Shown: positions 1 to 11,399, counted from the first letter of the stretch. The stretch is DNA of 15,433 nucleotides from Ramlibacter sp. (GCA_028292185.1 JAQGMT010000176.1:1-15433), one strand, 5' to 3'. Notes: generated by a model not told the origin, from the sequence alone. Numbers and translations are program-made.

Positions 1-740
1 GCGCCACCGTGAAGGGCGTGTTCGGCAACCTGAAATTCGACGCGGCGCCCGATGCTTCGCAGCTCCAGCGGGCGCGGCAGTGGCGCGAACAGACCCAGCG
101 GCAGGTGGTGATGTTCGCCAGCTCGCGCGAAGGCGAGGAAGCCGAGTTCTTCCGCATCCTCAACGCGAACCGCGAACTCGCGCAGGCCGGCTGGACCCGC
201 GCCGGCGACACCATCGAGCAGCAGGTGCAGTGGCTGGTGGCGCCCCGGCATCCGCAGCGCTTCGATGAAGTGGCGGACCTTGCGCGCCAGAGCGGGTTCA
301 CCGTCTCGCGGCGCAGCGCGTGGGCCGCGCAGCCGCAGCCGGCCGATGTGTGGATCGGCGATTCGCTCGGCGAGATGGCCTTTTACTACGGCCTGGCCGA
401 CGTGGCCTTGCTCGGTGGCAGCTTTGCGCCGCTCGGCGGGCAGAACCTGATCGAAGCGGCCGCGTGTGCTTGCCCGGTCGTCATGGGTCCGCACACCTTC
501 AATTTTTCCGAAGCGGCGCAACTGGCGCAGGATGCCGGGGCCGCGCTGCGTGTCGGCTCGATGGAGGAGGGCGTGCGAAGCGCCGTGGCGCTCGCGGGCG
601 ATGCTTCGCGTCGCGCAGCAGCGGCAAAGGCAGGTTCTGAATTCGCGGCGGCCCACCAAGGCGCCGCCGACAAGACAACGCGCGCGGTGCTCGCCTTGCT
701 TGAAAAAGAAGGCGTCACATTCGGCGCGGCTCATCTATAA
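1..740 (+). CDS. waaA: 3-deoxy-D-manno-octulosonic acid (Kdo) transferase, C-terminal part
   Basis: This is the 3' part of waaA (kdtA), the GT-B glycosyltransferase that adds Kdo from CMP-Kdo to lipid A precursor at the cytoplasmic face of the inner membrane. The reading frame is open from the window edge (first full codon at 3), so the start lies upstream; a GTG at 9 is internal. About 246 residues are visible of a usual length near 425. Visible hallmarks are the GNLKFD segment at the start of the C-terminal Rossmann domain, ASSREGEE, VAPRHPQRF, and the nucleotide-sugar region with LGGSFAPLGGQNLIEAA followed by GPHTFNF. These are typical of the family. The stop TAA is at 738-740. The next gene begins 59 bases downstream on the same strand and appears unrelated in function. 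Identification is by recognised motifs, not by a search. Confidence 0.95.
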   Translation, partial: ATVKGVFGNLKFDAAPDASQLQRARQWREQTQRQVVMFASSREGEEAEFFRILNANRELAQAGWTRAGDTIEQQVQWLVAPRHPQRFDEVADLARQSGFTVSRRSAWAAQPQPADVWIGDSLGEMAFYYGLADVALLGGSFAPLGGQNLIEAAACACPVVMGPHTFNFSEAAQLAQDAGAALRVGSMEEGVRSAVALAGDASRRAAAAKAGSEFAAAHQGAADKTTRAVLALLEKEGVTFGAAHL

Positions 741-741
741 T
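714..741 (+). promoter_or_regulatory. candidate sigma70-like promoter for the receiver-EAL gene
   Basis: A perfect TATAAT hexamer lies at 736-741, overlapping the waaA stop codon. A weak -35-like GTCACA is at 714-719, with a 16-base spacer. A transcript from here would start near 748 and leave a leader of about 50 bases before the TTG start at 800. The exact -10 match stands out in GC-rich DNA, but the -35 is poor (4 of 6), so this is a suggestion only. Confidence 0.35.
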
Positions 742-799
742 TTACGAAAACACAAGTACCCATTCCGGTCGGCAAACTCAACCCGCAGTAGGTGGTTCT

Positions 800-2017
800 T
801 TGCAGCTAAGCAACTTGCGCTTTCTGGTCGTCGAAGACCACGACGTACAGCGACGCTTGTTGATGCAAATACTGGCCAACCTGGGTGCCACTTCCGTCCA
901 AGGCGCAGAAGACGGGAATGTGGCCCTGGGCATCCTGGGCCGGGCCGATCGGCCCATCGACATCATGATCACCGACTTGTCCATGCCCGGCATGGACGGC
1001 ATGGAGTTGATCCGCCATGTCAGCGAGGGCGGCAGCGGCGTCTCCATCATCCTGAGCAGCTCGCTCGAACCCAAGTTGCTGGTGTCCGTCGCCACCATGG
1101 CACAGGCCTACAAGGTGAAGCTGCTCGGCGTAATGAACAAGCCGCCCAGCGCCGTGAAGCTTTCGCGGCTCATTCAGCAGTACATGCTTGGCAAGGCGTC
1201 CAGCACCGAGCCTGCCGCGGAGTTCACGCTGGCCGAAATCGCCGAAGCTTTCGCAGGGGACGAGTTCGAGCCCTTCTTCCAACCCACCGTCAGCCTGGCG
1301 AATCTGCGGGTCAAGGGCTTCGAGGCCATTCCTCACTGGCGCCATCCAAAGCGCGGGCCGCTGGCCGCGGACGCGTTCCTGCCGGCGATCAAGACCTACG
1401 GGCTGGGCGATGACCTCGTGTGGTCCATGTTGCGCAAGTGCGCCGCACATTGCAGGACCTGGAGGGACGCTGGCCTGGACGTGAAGGTGTTCCTGAAACT
1501 GGCGCTCGGGTCGTTGACGGACCCGCACCTCGCGAGCAAGATAGAGAAGGTGGTCCTGGAGGAGCGTGCGCAGCCCGGCGACCTGGTGCTGGGCATCGTC
1601 GAAAACGCGGTGGATGTCTCCGCCGCCAGGGCCTTGGAGAACATGGTGCGGCTGCGCATGCAGGGTTTCGATCTTGCCATCGACGAATTCGGCACCGGAA
1701 GCATCGGGGCCGAGCAGCTGGCACGCGTCGCGTTCAATGAATTGAAGATCACCCGCAATCTCGTCGGCAATGGCAACAAGCCCCTGTGGGCGGGCTTGGC
1801 CGAGGCGCTCGATATGGCGGAACAGCTCAAGCTGCTGGCCGTGGCCGACGGAATCACCACGCCGGACGACTGGAACCTGCTGCAGGAGTGGAAGTGCAAT
1901 TTCGGGCAGGGGCCGCTGATCTCCAGGCCCTTGCAGGCCGCATCGGTGGGGGGATGGCTGAAACGTTGGCCTCCCAAGCCGCGACGCGGTGTCTGGACAC
2001 CGGCACCCGTGTTGTAA
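800..2017 (+). CDS. response regulator with receiver and degenerate EAL domain (RocR-like layout)
   Basis: The 405-residue protein has an N-terminal receiver domain (about 5-125) and a C-terminal EAL domain (about 145-385). The receiver looks functional: acidic E12/D13, phospho-acceptor D59 in MITDLSMPGMDG, and K114 in NKP. The EAL domain keeps E175 (EAI for EAL), E268, D295 and K316. It has K233 where the family has Asn, G265 where it has the metal-binding Glu, E296 for the second Asp of DDFG, and D350 in ADG for the usual AEG. Loop 6 reads GTGSIG, not GTGYSS. It is therefore probably not an active c-di-GMP phosphodiesterase, but may bind the nucleotide or a partner. Length and residue register closely resemble Pseudomonas RocR. 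The start is TTG at 800, supported by AGGTGG at 790-795 and by the receiver domain beginning immediately after it. The hybrid kinase downstream is its probable phosphodonor. Confidence 0.88.
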   Translation: MQLSNLRFLVVEDHDVQRRLLMQILANLGATSVQGAEDGNVALGILGRADRPIDIMITDLSMPGMDGMELIRHVSEGGSGVSIILSSSLEPKLLVSVATMAQAYKVKLLGVMNKPPSAVKLSRLIQQYMLGKASSTEPAAEFTLAEIAEAFAGDEFEPFFQPTVSLANLRVKGFEAIPHWRHPKRGPLAADAFLPAIKTYGLGDDLVWSMLRKCAAHCRTWRDAGLDVKVFLKLALGSLTDPHLASKIEKVVLEERAQPGDLVLGIVENAVDVSAARALENMVRLRMQGFDLAIDEFGTGSIGAEQLARVAFNELKITRNLVGNGNKPLWAGLAEALDMAEQLKLLAVADGITTPDDWNLLQEWKCNFGQGPLISRPLQAASVGGWLKRWPPKPRRGVWTPAPVL

Positions 2018-2021
2018 AGGA
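2016..2021 (+). promoter_or_regulatory. ribosome binding site that decides the MHYT kinase start
   Basis: AAAGGA at 2016-2021 overlaps the TAA stop (2015-2017) of the receiver-EAL gene and lies 6 bases before a TTG at 2028. This favours TTG 2028 over the in-frame GTG at 1989, which lies inside the upstream gene. It also suggests translational coupling of the two genes. Confidence 0.55.
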
Positions 2022-2027
2022 CTGCGC

Positions 2028-4505
2028 TTGCAAATTCGCTACGACGCCTGGCTGGTGCTGATCTCCATCGGCGTGGCCATCTTCGCGTCGTACGTGGCGC
2101 TCAGTCTCGCGTCGCGCGTGTCGGTGGCGCGCAGCCGCCGGGCCTCGCAGTATTGGCTGTTCGGCGGCGCCTTGTCCATGGGCGTGGGCATCTGGTCGAT
2201 GCACTTCGTCGGCATGCTCGCAGCCAGCTTGCCCATCCCGATTGCCTTCGACGTCGGTTGGACGCTGACGTCGCTGGTGATCGCCATCGTCATCTCCGGC
2301 TTCGCGCTGTTCTTCGTGAACCGCGACACGCTCGAGTGGGGGCGCCTTGCGATTGGCGGCGCGGTGATGGGGATCGGCATCGCTTCGATGCACTACACGG
2401 GGATGCAAGCCATCCAGGTTCAGCCTTTCGTCAGATACGACCCGCTGTTGTTCGTCGCCTCGGTGGCCATCGCGATGGTCGCATCGTGCGCCGCGCTCTG
2501 GTTGTTCTTCAAGTTGAAGTCGGCCCAGCTCACGCATCCTTGGCTCAAGCGCAGCGCCAGTGCCACCCTGATGGGGCTGGCCATCGTGGGCATGCATTAC
2601 ACCGGCATGGCCGCCGCCAGTTTCGCGCCCGACAGCGTCTGCACGGTGCAGTCGGAAAACATCAACAACGGCTGGCTGGCCGCCACCATCATCGGCTTTA
2701 CCGTCATGCTGCTGGCCGTGACGCTGGTGATAGCGCTGTTCGACAGCCACCTGGTCGACCGGACGGCGCGCCACGCCGAGAAGCTGGTCGAAATGAACGA
2801 GCGGCTGCGGCAGGAAGCGCAGGCGCTCGCTGCCACCAATGAGCAGCTGCGCGCCGAGATCGCCGAACGCGTGCTGGCGCAAAAGACCCTGGTGACGGTG
2901 CATTCCGCCAACCGCGCCAAGAGCGTGTTCCTGGCCACCATGAGCCACGAGATTCGCACGCCCATGAACGGCATCTTCGGCATGCTCGAATTACTGAGCA
3001 TGACGCGCCTCGATGCCAGCCAGCGCGCGACCCTCGATGTCGTGCGCGAATCGAGCAAGTCGCTGCTGCGGATCATCGACGACATCCTGGATTTTTCCAA
3101 GATCGAGGCGGGCAAGCTCGATCTGCGGCCGCAGCCTACGTGCCTGCGAACGATCATCGACGACATGCACCGGCTCTACTCCGGTAACGCCAGCAGCAAG
3201 GGGCTGGTGATCCAGAGCAGCACCGATGCGCGCATCAGCCGCGCCTTGATGGTCGACCCGCTGCGCCTGCGGCAGATCGTGGGCAATCTGGTCAGCAATG
3301 CCATCAAGTTCACTGCGGAAGGCTCGATCGAGATCAGGGCCGAACTGCTCGAACGGCTGCAAGAAGAAGATCGGGTGCGTGTGTCGGTGCATGACACCGG
3401 CGTGGGGGTCTCCCCCGAAAACCAGATGCTGCTGTTCCAGCCCTTCAGCCAGGCCGACAGCGATAGCGCGCGGCAATTCGGCGGCACCGGGCTGGGTTTG
3501 GTGATCTGCCGAAGGCTGGCAGAGATGATGGGCGGCTCGGTGGAAATGCGCAGCGAACTCGGCAAGGGCACCACGGTGTCGCTCACGCTCACGCTGCCCA
3601 TCGCCGAACCGGAAACGCTGCAGCTCGCAGCCAGCCAGAGCCCAGCCGAGGCTGCCATGCCCGCCGGCTTTCGGCGCACCGCGCCGAGCGTGGCGCAGGC
3701 GGAGCAGGAAGGAACGTTGGCCTTGCTGGTGGACGATCACCCCGTCAACCGGATGCTGTTGCTGCGGCAGGTCAACACGCTGGGCTACGCCGCGGAAACG
3801 GCGAACGACGGACTGCACGCGCTCGAAGTGTGGAAGTCACGCCGCTTCGGGATCGTCATCACCGATTGCAACATGCCGAACCTGGACGGCTACGAACTCG
3901 CTCGCCGCATTCGCGCTCTGGAAGCCGGCGCCGGGCGGCGCGTGCCCATCATCGCCTGCACCGCCAACGCGATGAGAGGAGAGGCGGAGAAGTGCCTTGC
4001 CGCGGGCATGGACGATTTCCTGGGCAAGCCGATCGAGCTGAGGCAGCTGCTGAAGAAACTCGATGAGTGGCTTCCGGGCGCCGCATCCGGCGAAGTGCCG
4101 ATCGTGGATGGGCCGCCTCCCATCGCGACGCTGCCATCGACATCTCCGGCGATGGGTCACACCGGTCCGGTCGACCTGTCGCTGATCGCGGAAACCTTCG
4201 GCGACGACCAGTCCAGCGTGGGCAGCATTCTCAGCGCGCTGCGCACGTCAAACGAGCAGGATGCCGAACTGCTGCGGCAGGCGGTGCTGACCCGGGACCT
4301 CAAACAGGTGACCTATGCCGCCCACAGGATGTATGGCGCCGGCGAGATGATGGGCGCACGAGATTTTTCCAATGTGTGTCAGGCCCTCGAGCATGGCAGC
4401 CGCGCCGGCGACTGGCAGGCCATCGGCGACGCCATGACGGCGTTCGATGCGCAATGGCTGCGGCTCAAGACCTATCTCGACGCGTTTAGCCGCGCGGCGT
4501 CCTGA
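2028..4505 (+). CDS. MHYT-domain hybrid sensor histidine kinase with receiver and HPt domains
   Basis: This is an inner-membrane phosphorelay kinase of 825 residues from the TTG at 2028. The N-terminal MHYT sensor (about 5-240) has seven likely membrane segments and three motif copies: MHF at 58-60, MHYT at 121-124 and MHYT at 189-192. The family is proposed to bind copper and sense O2, CO or NO. A likely coiled coil (245-290) leads to the HisKA domain with H307 in MSHEIRTPMNG. The HATPase domain has N424 in NLVSNAIKF, D456 in DTGVG, and GGTGLGL near 485-491. The receiver has phospho-acceptor D613 in TDCNMPNLDGYE. The C-terminal HPt (about 700-820) has H766 in AAHRMYGAGE. Every catalytic residue of a full His-Asp-His relay is present. 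The upstream receiver-EAL protein, 10 bases away, is the natural final acceptor. An in-frame GTG at 1989 would add 13 residues, but it overlaps the previous gene and has no supporting ribosome site. Confidence 0.92.
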   Translation: MQIRYDAWLVLISIGVAIFASYVALSLASRVSVARSRRASQYWLFGGALSMGVGIWSMHFVGMLAASLPIPIAFDVGWTLTSLVIAIVISGFALFFVNRDTLEWGRLAIGGAVMGIGIASMHYTGMQAIQVQPFVRYDPLLFVASVAIAMVASCAALWLFFKLKSAQLTHPWLKRSASATLMGLAIVGMHYTGMAAASFAPDSVCTVQSENINNGWLAATIIGFTVMLLAVTLVIALFDSHLVDRTARHAEKLVEMNERLRQEAQALAATNEQLRAEIAERVLAQKTLVTVHSANRAKSVFLATMSHEIRTPMNGIFGMLELLSMTRLDASQRATLDVVRESSKSLLRIIDDILDFSKIEAGKLDLRPQPTCLRTIIDDMHRLYSGNASSKGLVIQSSTDARISRALMVDPLRLRQIVGNLVSNAIKFTAEGSIEIRAELLERLQEEDRVRVSVHDTGVGVSPENQMLLFQPFSQADSDSARQFGGTGLGLVICRRLAEMMGGSVEMRSELGKGTTVSLTLTLPIAEPETLQLAASQSPAEAAMPAGFRRTAPSVAQAEQEGTLALLVDDHPVNRMLLLRQVNTLGYAAETANDGLHALEVWKSRRFGIVITDCNMPNLDGYELARRIRALEAGAGRRVPIIACTANAMRGEAEKCLAAGMDDFLGKPIELRQLLKKLDEWLPGAASGEVPIVDGPPPIATLPSTSPAMGHTGPVDLSLIAETFGDDQSSVGSILSALRTSNEQDAELLRQAVLTRDLKQVTYAAHRMYGAGEMMGARDFSNVCQALEHGSRAGDWQAIGDAMTAFDAQWLRLKTYLDAFSRAAS

Positions 4506-4532
4506 TACGCAGCCTCCAAGCCTTGCGATCCC

Positions 4533-5867
4533 TTAGTTCACCACCAGCGCATTCAAGCGCGTGAGGTCTTCCGGCAGCAGGGTGCCATTGGCCTGCCGCA
4601 GCTTCAGCCGCCCCAGCAGCACGTTGTAGCGCGCTTGCGCGAGGTCGCGCTTGGTCTGGAACAATTGGCTCTGCGAATTGAGCACGTCGATGTTGATGCG
4701 CACCCCCACCTGGTAGCCCAGGCGATTGGCGTCGAGCGCGCTCTGGCTGGACGCCTCGGCCGCTTCGAGCGCTGTCGCCTGGCCCTGGCCGGACACCACA
4801 CCGAAGTACGCGGTGCGCACCGCCTGGGCGACGTTGCGGCGAGTGGCTTCGAGGTCGGCTTGGGCCTTTTCTTCCAGCGACAGGGTTTCGCGAATGCGGT
4901 TTTGTGTGGCGAAGCCGGCGAACAGCGGCAGGTTGAACGAGAGGCCCACGGTGCTGGTGTTGCTGCGCGTGCCGGCAAGCGCCGTGGTCGTGCCGTTCGG
5001 GTTCCGGGTGACGTTGTAGCTCGCCGTGAGGTCGAGCGTGGGCTTGTGGCCGGCCTTGGCCTTTTCGGTTTCCAGTTGCGCGATCTCCAGCGAGGTTTTT
5101 GCCTGCTGGATCGACGGGCTGTTTTCTTCGCCCTGCTGCACCCACACGTTGATGTCGCCGGGTGCCGGGGCGGGGGCACCGGGGGTGACTGCCACCGGCT
5201 CGGGTGTCACGTCGGGCCGTCCGACCAGCGAGTCGAGCGCCAGTTTTTTGACGCGCAGGTCGTTCTCGGCCGCGATCTCCTGGGCGATCACCAGGTCGTA
5301 GCGCGCCTGCGCTTCGCGGGTGTCGGTGATGGTGGAGGTGCCGACTTCGAAATTGCGCTTGGCGAACGCCAGCTGCTCATTCACGGCGGTTTTCTGCGCT
5401 TGCACGAAGCTGAGCGTGTCTTGCGCGCCCAAAACGTCGAAATAAGCCTGGCTGACGCGGATGATCAGGTCCTGTGCGGCGGCGGTGAGTTGCGCTTGGG
5501 CCAGCTCGACCTGCCGCTTGCCTTGTTCCCAGGTCGCGAAGTTGGCAGGCCGGTACAGCGGCTGCACGGCGCTGATGGTGCCGGTTTGCGAGCCGAGCGA
5601 GCGATCGGCCGCGGGCACCGTGTTCTCGAAGCCCGAGCGCGTCACCCCCGCGGCGAGGTTGGCGCTGGGAAGAATGCCGGCGCGGGATTGCTCGGCGCGG
5701 TACAGGTTGGCGTCGTATTGCGCTTTCGCCGATTGCCAGGTGGCGTCGTAGCCGCGAGCCGCTTCGTACAGCTGGATCAGGCTGTCTGCCCGGGCCGGCG
5801 CCGCGAATGCGCCCGCGAGCGCCGCAGCCACCGGCAGCAACAGGAAATTCGCCCGCAACAATGTCAT
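4533..5867 (-). CDS. tolC: TolC-family outer-membrane efflux channel
   Basis: This 444-residue protein is of the TolC/OEP family, whose trimers form an outer-membrane barrel plus periplasmic tunnel for tripartite pumps and type I secretion. Residues 1-27 look like a Sec signal peptide with cleavage after ARA. No lipobox Cys follows, so it resembles TolC more than the lipoprotein OprM type. The family's internal duplication is visible: DSLIQLYEAARGYDATWQSA begins the first repeat, and ENSPSIQQAKTSLEIAQLET begins the second. FEVGTSTITDTREAQARYD and YQVGVRINIDVLNSQSQLF are the matching helical segments of each half. ATG at 5867 is chosen because AGAGGA lies 6 bases upstream and the signal peptide follows; the frame stays open to 6272 but only as a shadow over the rhodanese gene. 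It is the last gene of the efflux operon and is convergent with the MHYT kinase gene, 27 bases apart. Confidence 0.93.
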   Translation of the reverse strand: MTLLRANFLLLPVAAALAGAFAAPARADSLIQLYEAARGYDATWQSAKAQYDANLYRAEQSRAGILPSANLAAGVTRSGFENTVPAADRSLGSQTGTISAVQPLYRPANFATWEQGKRQVELAQAQLTAAAQDLIIRVSQAYFDVLGAQDTLSFVQAQKTAVNEQLAFAKRNFEVGTSTITDTREAQARYDLVIAQEIAAENDLRVKKLALDSLVGRPDVTPEPVAVTPGAPAPAPGDINVWVQQGEENSPSIQQAKTSLEIAQLETEKAKAGHKPTLDLTASYNVTRNPNGTTTALAGTRSNTSTVGLSFNLPLFAGFATQNRIRETLSLEEKAQADLEATRRNVAQAVRTAYFGVVSGQGQATALEAAEASSQSALDANRLGYQVGVRINIDVLNSQSQLFQTKRDLAQARYNVLLGRLKLRQANGTLLPEDLTRLNALVVN

Positions 5868-5896
5868 GGTCCGTCCTCTGGAAGGTCTTTTGCGAT

Positions 5897-6241
5897 TCAG
5901 TAGCTCGGCACGCTGGGATCCACCTCGCGCGACCAGGCATCGATGCCGCCCGCAATGTTCGCGACCTGGGTGAAGCCGTTGGCCGCCAGGAACATCGCCA
6001 CCCGTTGGCTGCGCGCGCCATGGTGGCACAGGCAGGCCAGCGGCCGGTCCGCATCCAGCTCTGACAGGCGCTGCGGAATTTCGTTCATCGGGATCGTCAC
6101 CAGCTCGAAGCCGTCCGGCTTGATGCTGGCGGTGCGCAGTTCGGCCGGCTCGCGCACGTCCAGCACCACGGCGTTCGAGCCCGCCGCGGCACGCGAGCGT
6201 ATCCAGGCGGCCAACTCGGCCGGGCGGACCTGGTCGATCAT
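5897..6241 (-). CDS. single-domain rhodanese-like sulfurtransferase
   Basis: This small cytoplasmic protein of 114 residues is a single rhodanese domain. It shows LDVREP at 27-32, typical of the first conserved rhodanese block. The active-site loop is CHHGARS at 72-78, with C72 as the expected persulfide-forming cysteine and R77 in the loop. IAGGIDAWSREVDPSVPSY at the end is the usual C-terminal block. No signal peptide is seen. ATG at 6241 lies only 2 bases after the TGA of the methyltransferase gene, which suggests translational coupling, and the stop is 29 bases before the tolC start. The family moves sulfur to thiophilic acceptors; its specific substrate cannot be told from sequence. Its place between a methyltransferase and tolC suggests co-expression, not a known pump role. 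Confidence 0.88.
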   Translation of the reverse strand: MIDQVRPAELAAWIRSRAAAGSNAVVLDVREPAELRTASIKPDGFELVTIPMNEIPQRLSELDADRPLACLCHHGARSQRVAMFLAANGFTQVANIAGGIDAWSREVDPSVPSY

Positions 6242-6243
6242 CT

Positions 6244-6933
6244 TCAGAAGTGGAACCGCGAGGGTTCCGCAAAGTGCGCCAACCGCGGCGCCACGGTGTC
6301 CCAGGGCTGCGCCGTGGTGTAGCTGGTCTCGCCGGTGCGCGTGATGAACGTGGCCCGCATCACGGGCTCGAAACCGACGATGGCGGACAGGCGGCCGCCG
6401 ATTTTCAGTTGCGCCATCAGCGCAGGGGGCACTTCGGCGACCGAGCCGCTGAGGACGATCACGTCGAAAGGTGCTTCGTCCGGCAAGCCTTTGGCGCCAT
6501 CGGCTTGCCGCACTTCGACGTTGGCCAGGCCGGCGCGCTGCAAGTTGGTACGGGCCATGCGCACCAGCTCGGGCTGCAATTCGAGGCTGATCACGCGCTG
6601 TGCGCGGCTCGCCAGCAGCGCCGCCATGTAGCCGGAGCCGGCGCCGACCTCCAGCACCTTCTCGTGCGGGCGCACCTGCAGGTCTTGCAGGATGCGGGCT
6701 TCCAGCTTGGGTTCGAACATGCACTGACCTTGCTGCAGCGCCTGCTCGGTGGGCTGCAGCAGCGGGATCTGCATGTCGGTGAACGCCAGGGCCTTGTGCG
6801 CCAGCGGCACGAAGTCTTCGCGACGCACCAGCGAAAGCAGCTCCAGCACCTCGAGGTCCAGCACGTCCCAGGGGCGGATCTGCTGCTCGATCATGTTGAA
6901 GCGGGCACGTTCGTAATCGATGGGGGCGTTCAT
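6244..6933 (-). CDS. protein-L-isoaspartate O-methyltransferase-like SAM-dependent methyltransferase
   Basis: The 229-residue protein has the overall pattern of the PCMT family, which methylates isoaspartyl residues in damaged proteins using S-adenosylmethionine. The N-terminal helices (NMIEQQIRPWDVLD), a REDFVP segment at 38-43, SAM motif I VLEVGAGSGYMAALLA at 93-108, SLELQPELV, and FDVIVLSGSVAEVPPALMAQ followed by GGRLSAIVG all fit. However, the segment before motif I reads QCMFEPKLEARIL at 70-82, where canonical enzymes have a QTISQPYMVARM-type sequence. The conserved Ser of that site appears replaced by F73. The substrate may therefore differ from isoaspartyl peptides. The gene starts 21 bases after the RND pump and is followed 2 bases later by the rhodanese. 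The fold call is strong; the exact activity is uncertain. Confidence 0.82.
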   Translation of the reverse strand: MNAPIDYERARFNMIEQQIRPWDVLDLEVLELLSLVRREDFVPLAHKALAFTDMQIPLLQPTEQALQQGQCMFEPKLEARILQDLQVRPHEKVLEVGAGSGYMAALLASRAQRVISLELQPELVRMARTNLQRAGLANVEVRQADGAKGLPDEAPFDVIVLSGSVAEVPPALMAQLKIGGRLSAIVGFEPVMRATFITRTGETSYTTAQPWDTVAPRLAHFAEPSRFHF

Positions 6934-6954
6934 GGTGGTCTTCGGAAAGGCATT

Positions 6955-10218
<3,264 letters not shown>

Positions 10219-10229
10219 GGCTGGGGGCG

Positions 10230-11399
10230 CTAAGGCGCGGTCTTGGGGGAACTGCCGCCGGGCGCGCCGGGGGCCGAGGTAAATTTTACGGCCGTGCCTT
10301 CGCGCAGCGGCCCGATGTTGCCGCGGATCACCAGCGCGCCGGGCGCGAGGCCTGTGACGGCCACCATCATCTCCTTGCCCGATTCGCCGCGCGCGCCGGT
10401 CTGCACGGTCTTGTGCGCGACCTGGTTGTTCTCCACCGCTTGAACGTACGGCGCGGGCTTGTCGGTACGCACCGCCGACAGCGGCGCGGCGAGAGCCGAG
10501 GCCTGGGCGGTGGCGAGTGTGCCTTGCGCGAACAATCCCTGGCGCAGGCCGGCGGCGTCGGCGATCGACAGGTAAGTCAGCACGCTGCGGCTGCCGGCCT
10601 GTGCGCTCGGGTTGATGCGTGCCACCTTGGCCAGCACCGGCCGGCTGGTGCCTTCCACCTGCAGCACCGCGGACTGCCCCAGCCGCACGTCCACCGAGTC
10701 CGCGCCGCTCAAGGTCGCCTCGACCTCGAGCTGGCTCAGGTCCACGATCTCCAGCACCCGCGCGTCCACGGCCACCCGCTCGCCCGTCTGCGCCAGGCGT
10801 TGCGCCACCACGCCGGAAATCGGGCTGCGCAAGACGGTGTCATCGAGCGTCTTGCGGTTCATCTCGACCGCGGCCAGCGCCGCCTTGTGGGTGGCCTTGG
10901 CGCCCTCCAGCGTGTTCAGCGAGGTATCCAGCGCGGACTTGGAGATGAAGCCCTGTTCGACCAGGGCCTTGTTGTTGTCGAACTGGCGCTGGGCAATGTC
11001 GATCTGCGTCTTCGCGGCATCGGCCTGCTGCTGCGCTTGCTGCACGCGCGCAAGGTACTCCGTGGCATCCACGCGCGCGAGCACCTGGCCAGCCTTGACC
11101 GTATCGCCCTCGCGCACGGTGAGCCCTTGCAGCTCGCCGGCCGCGCGCGCCTTCACCACGGCGGAATTCACCGCCTTGAGCGACCCTGAGATCGGCAGCC
11201 CCTGTGCCAGTTCGCGCATCTCGACCTTGACCACGTCGCCCTGCGCCAGCTCGACCACGCTTTGCACCTGCGCGGCGGCGGATTGCGCCACCGCGTCTTG
11301 CTGTGCCTTGCGTGACGACAAGGCTCGCATCACACTGAATGCGATCAGCAGCAACAGCACGAAGCCGATGGCCGCCCACTTCAGTTTGCGCTTGGTCAT
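10230..11399 (-). CDS. RND efflux periplasmic adaptor subunit (membrane fusion protein)
   Basis: This 389-residue HlyD/AcrA-type adaptor would link the RND pump to the TolC-type channel. A single N-terminal membrane segment (about 8-24, basic residues before it) acts as an uncleaved anchor or signal; there is no lipobox Cys. The lipoyl domain is split as usual: VKARAAGELQGLTVREGDTV near 82-101 and RSPISGVVAQRLAQTGERVA at 191-210. They flank a coiled-coil hairpin (about 112-188) rich in Ala, Gln and Lys. Beta-barrel and membrane-proximal domains follow to about 375, then a short Pro/Gly-rich tail. ATG at 11399 overlaps the regulator's TGA in an ATGA arrangement. AGGG lies a few bases upstream. 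A longer in-frame extension to 11441 lies inside the regulator gene and is rejected. Operon position fits the pump directly downstream. Confidence 0.94.
   Translation of the reverse strand: MTKRKLKWAAIGFVLLLLIAFSVMRALSSRKAQQDAVAQSAAAQVQSVVELAQGDVVKVEMRELAQGLPISGSLKAVNSAVVKARAAGELQGLTVREGDTVKAGQVLARVDATEYLARVQQAQQQADAAKTQIDIAQRQFDNNKALVEQGFISKSALDTSLNTLEGAKATHKAALAAVEMNRKTLDDTVLRSPISGVVAQRLAQTGERVAVDARVLEIVDLSQLEVEATLSGADSVDVRLGQSAVLQVEGTSRPVLAKVARINPSAQAGSRSVLTYLSIADAAGLRQGLFAQGTLATAQASALAAPLSAVRTDKPAPYVQAVENNQVAHKTVQTGARGESGKEMMVAVTGLAPGALVIRGNIGPLREGTAVKFTSAPGAPGGSSPKTAP

Noticed and set aside
1854..2948. A 364-codon open frame on the - strand opposite the signalling module.
   Set aside because: Low-complexity His/Arg-rich translation opposite well-recognised MHYT and EAL domains; a shadow.
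5868..6272. In-frame extension of the tolC frame by 135 residues.
   Set aside because: It lies over the rhodanese gene in another frame, while ATG 5867 has a good ribosome site and a signal peptide.
6933..6953. Seven-codon minus-strand frame ending over the methyltransferase ATG (ATGA overlap).
   Set aside because: Such tiny frames are frequent by chance and the real start is a normal ATG, so no reinitiation is needed.
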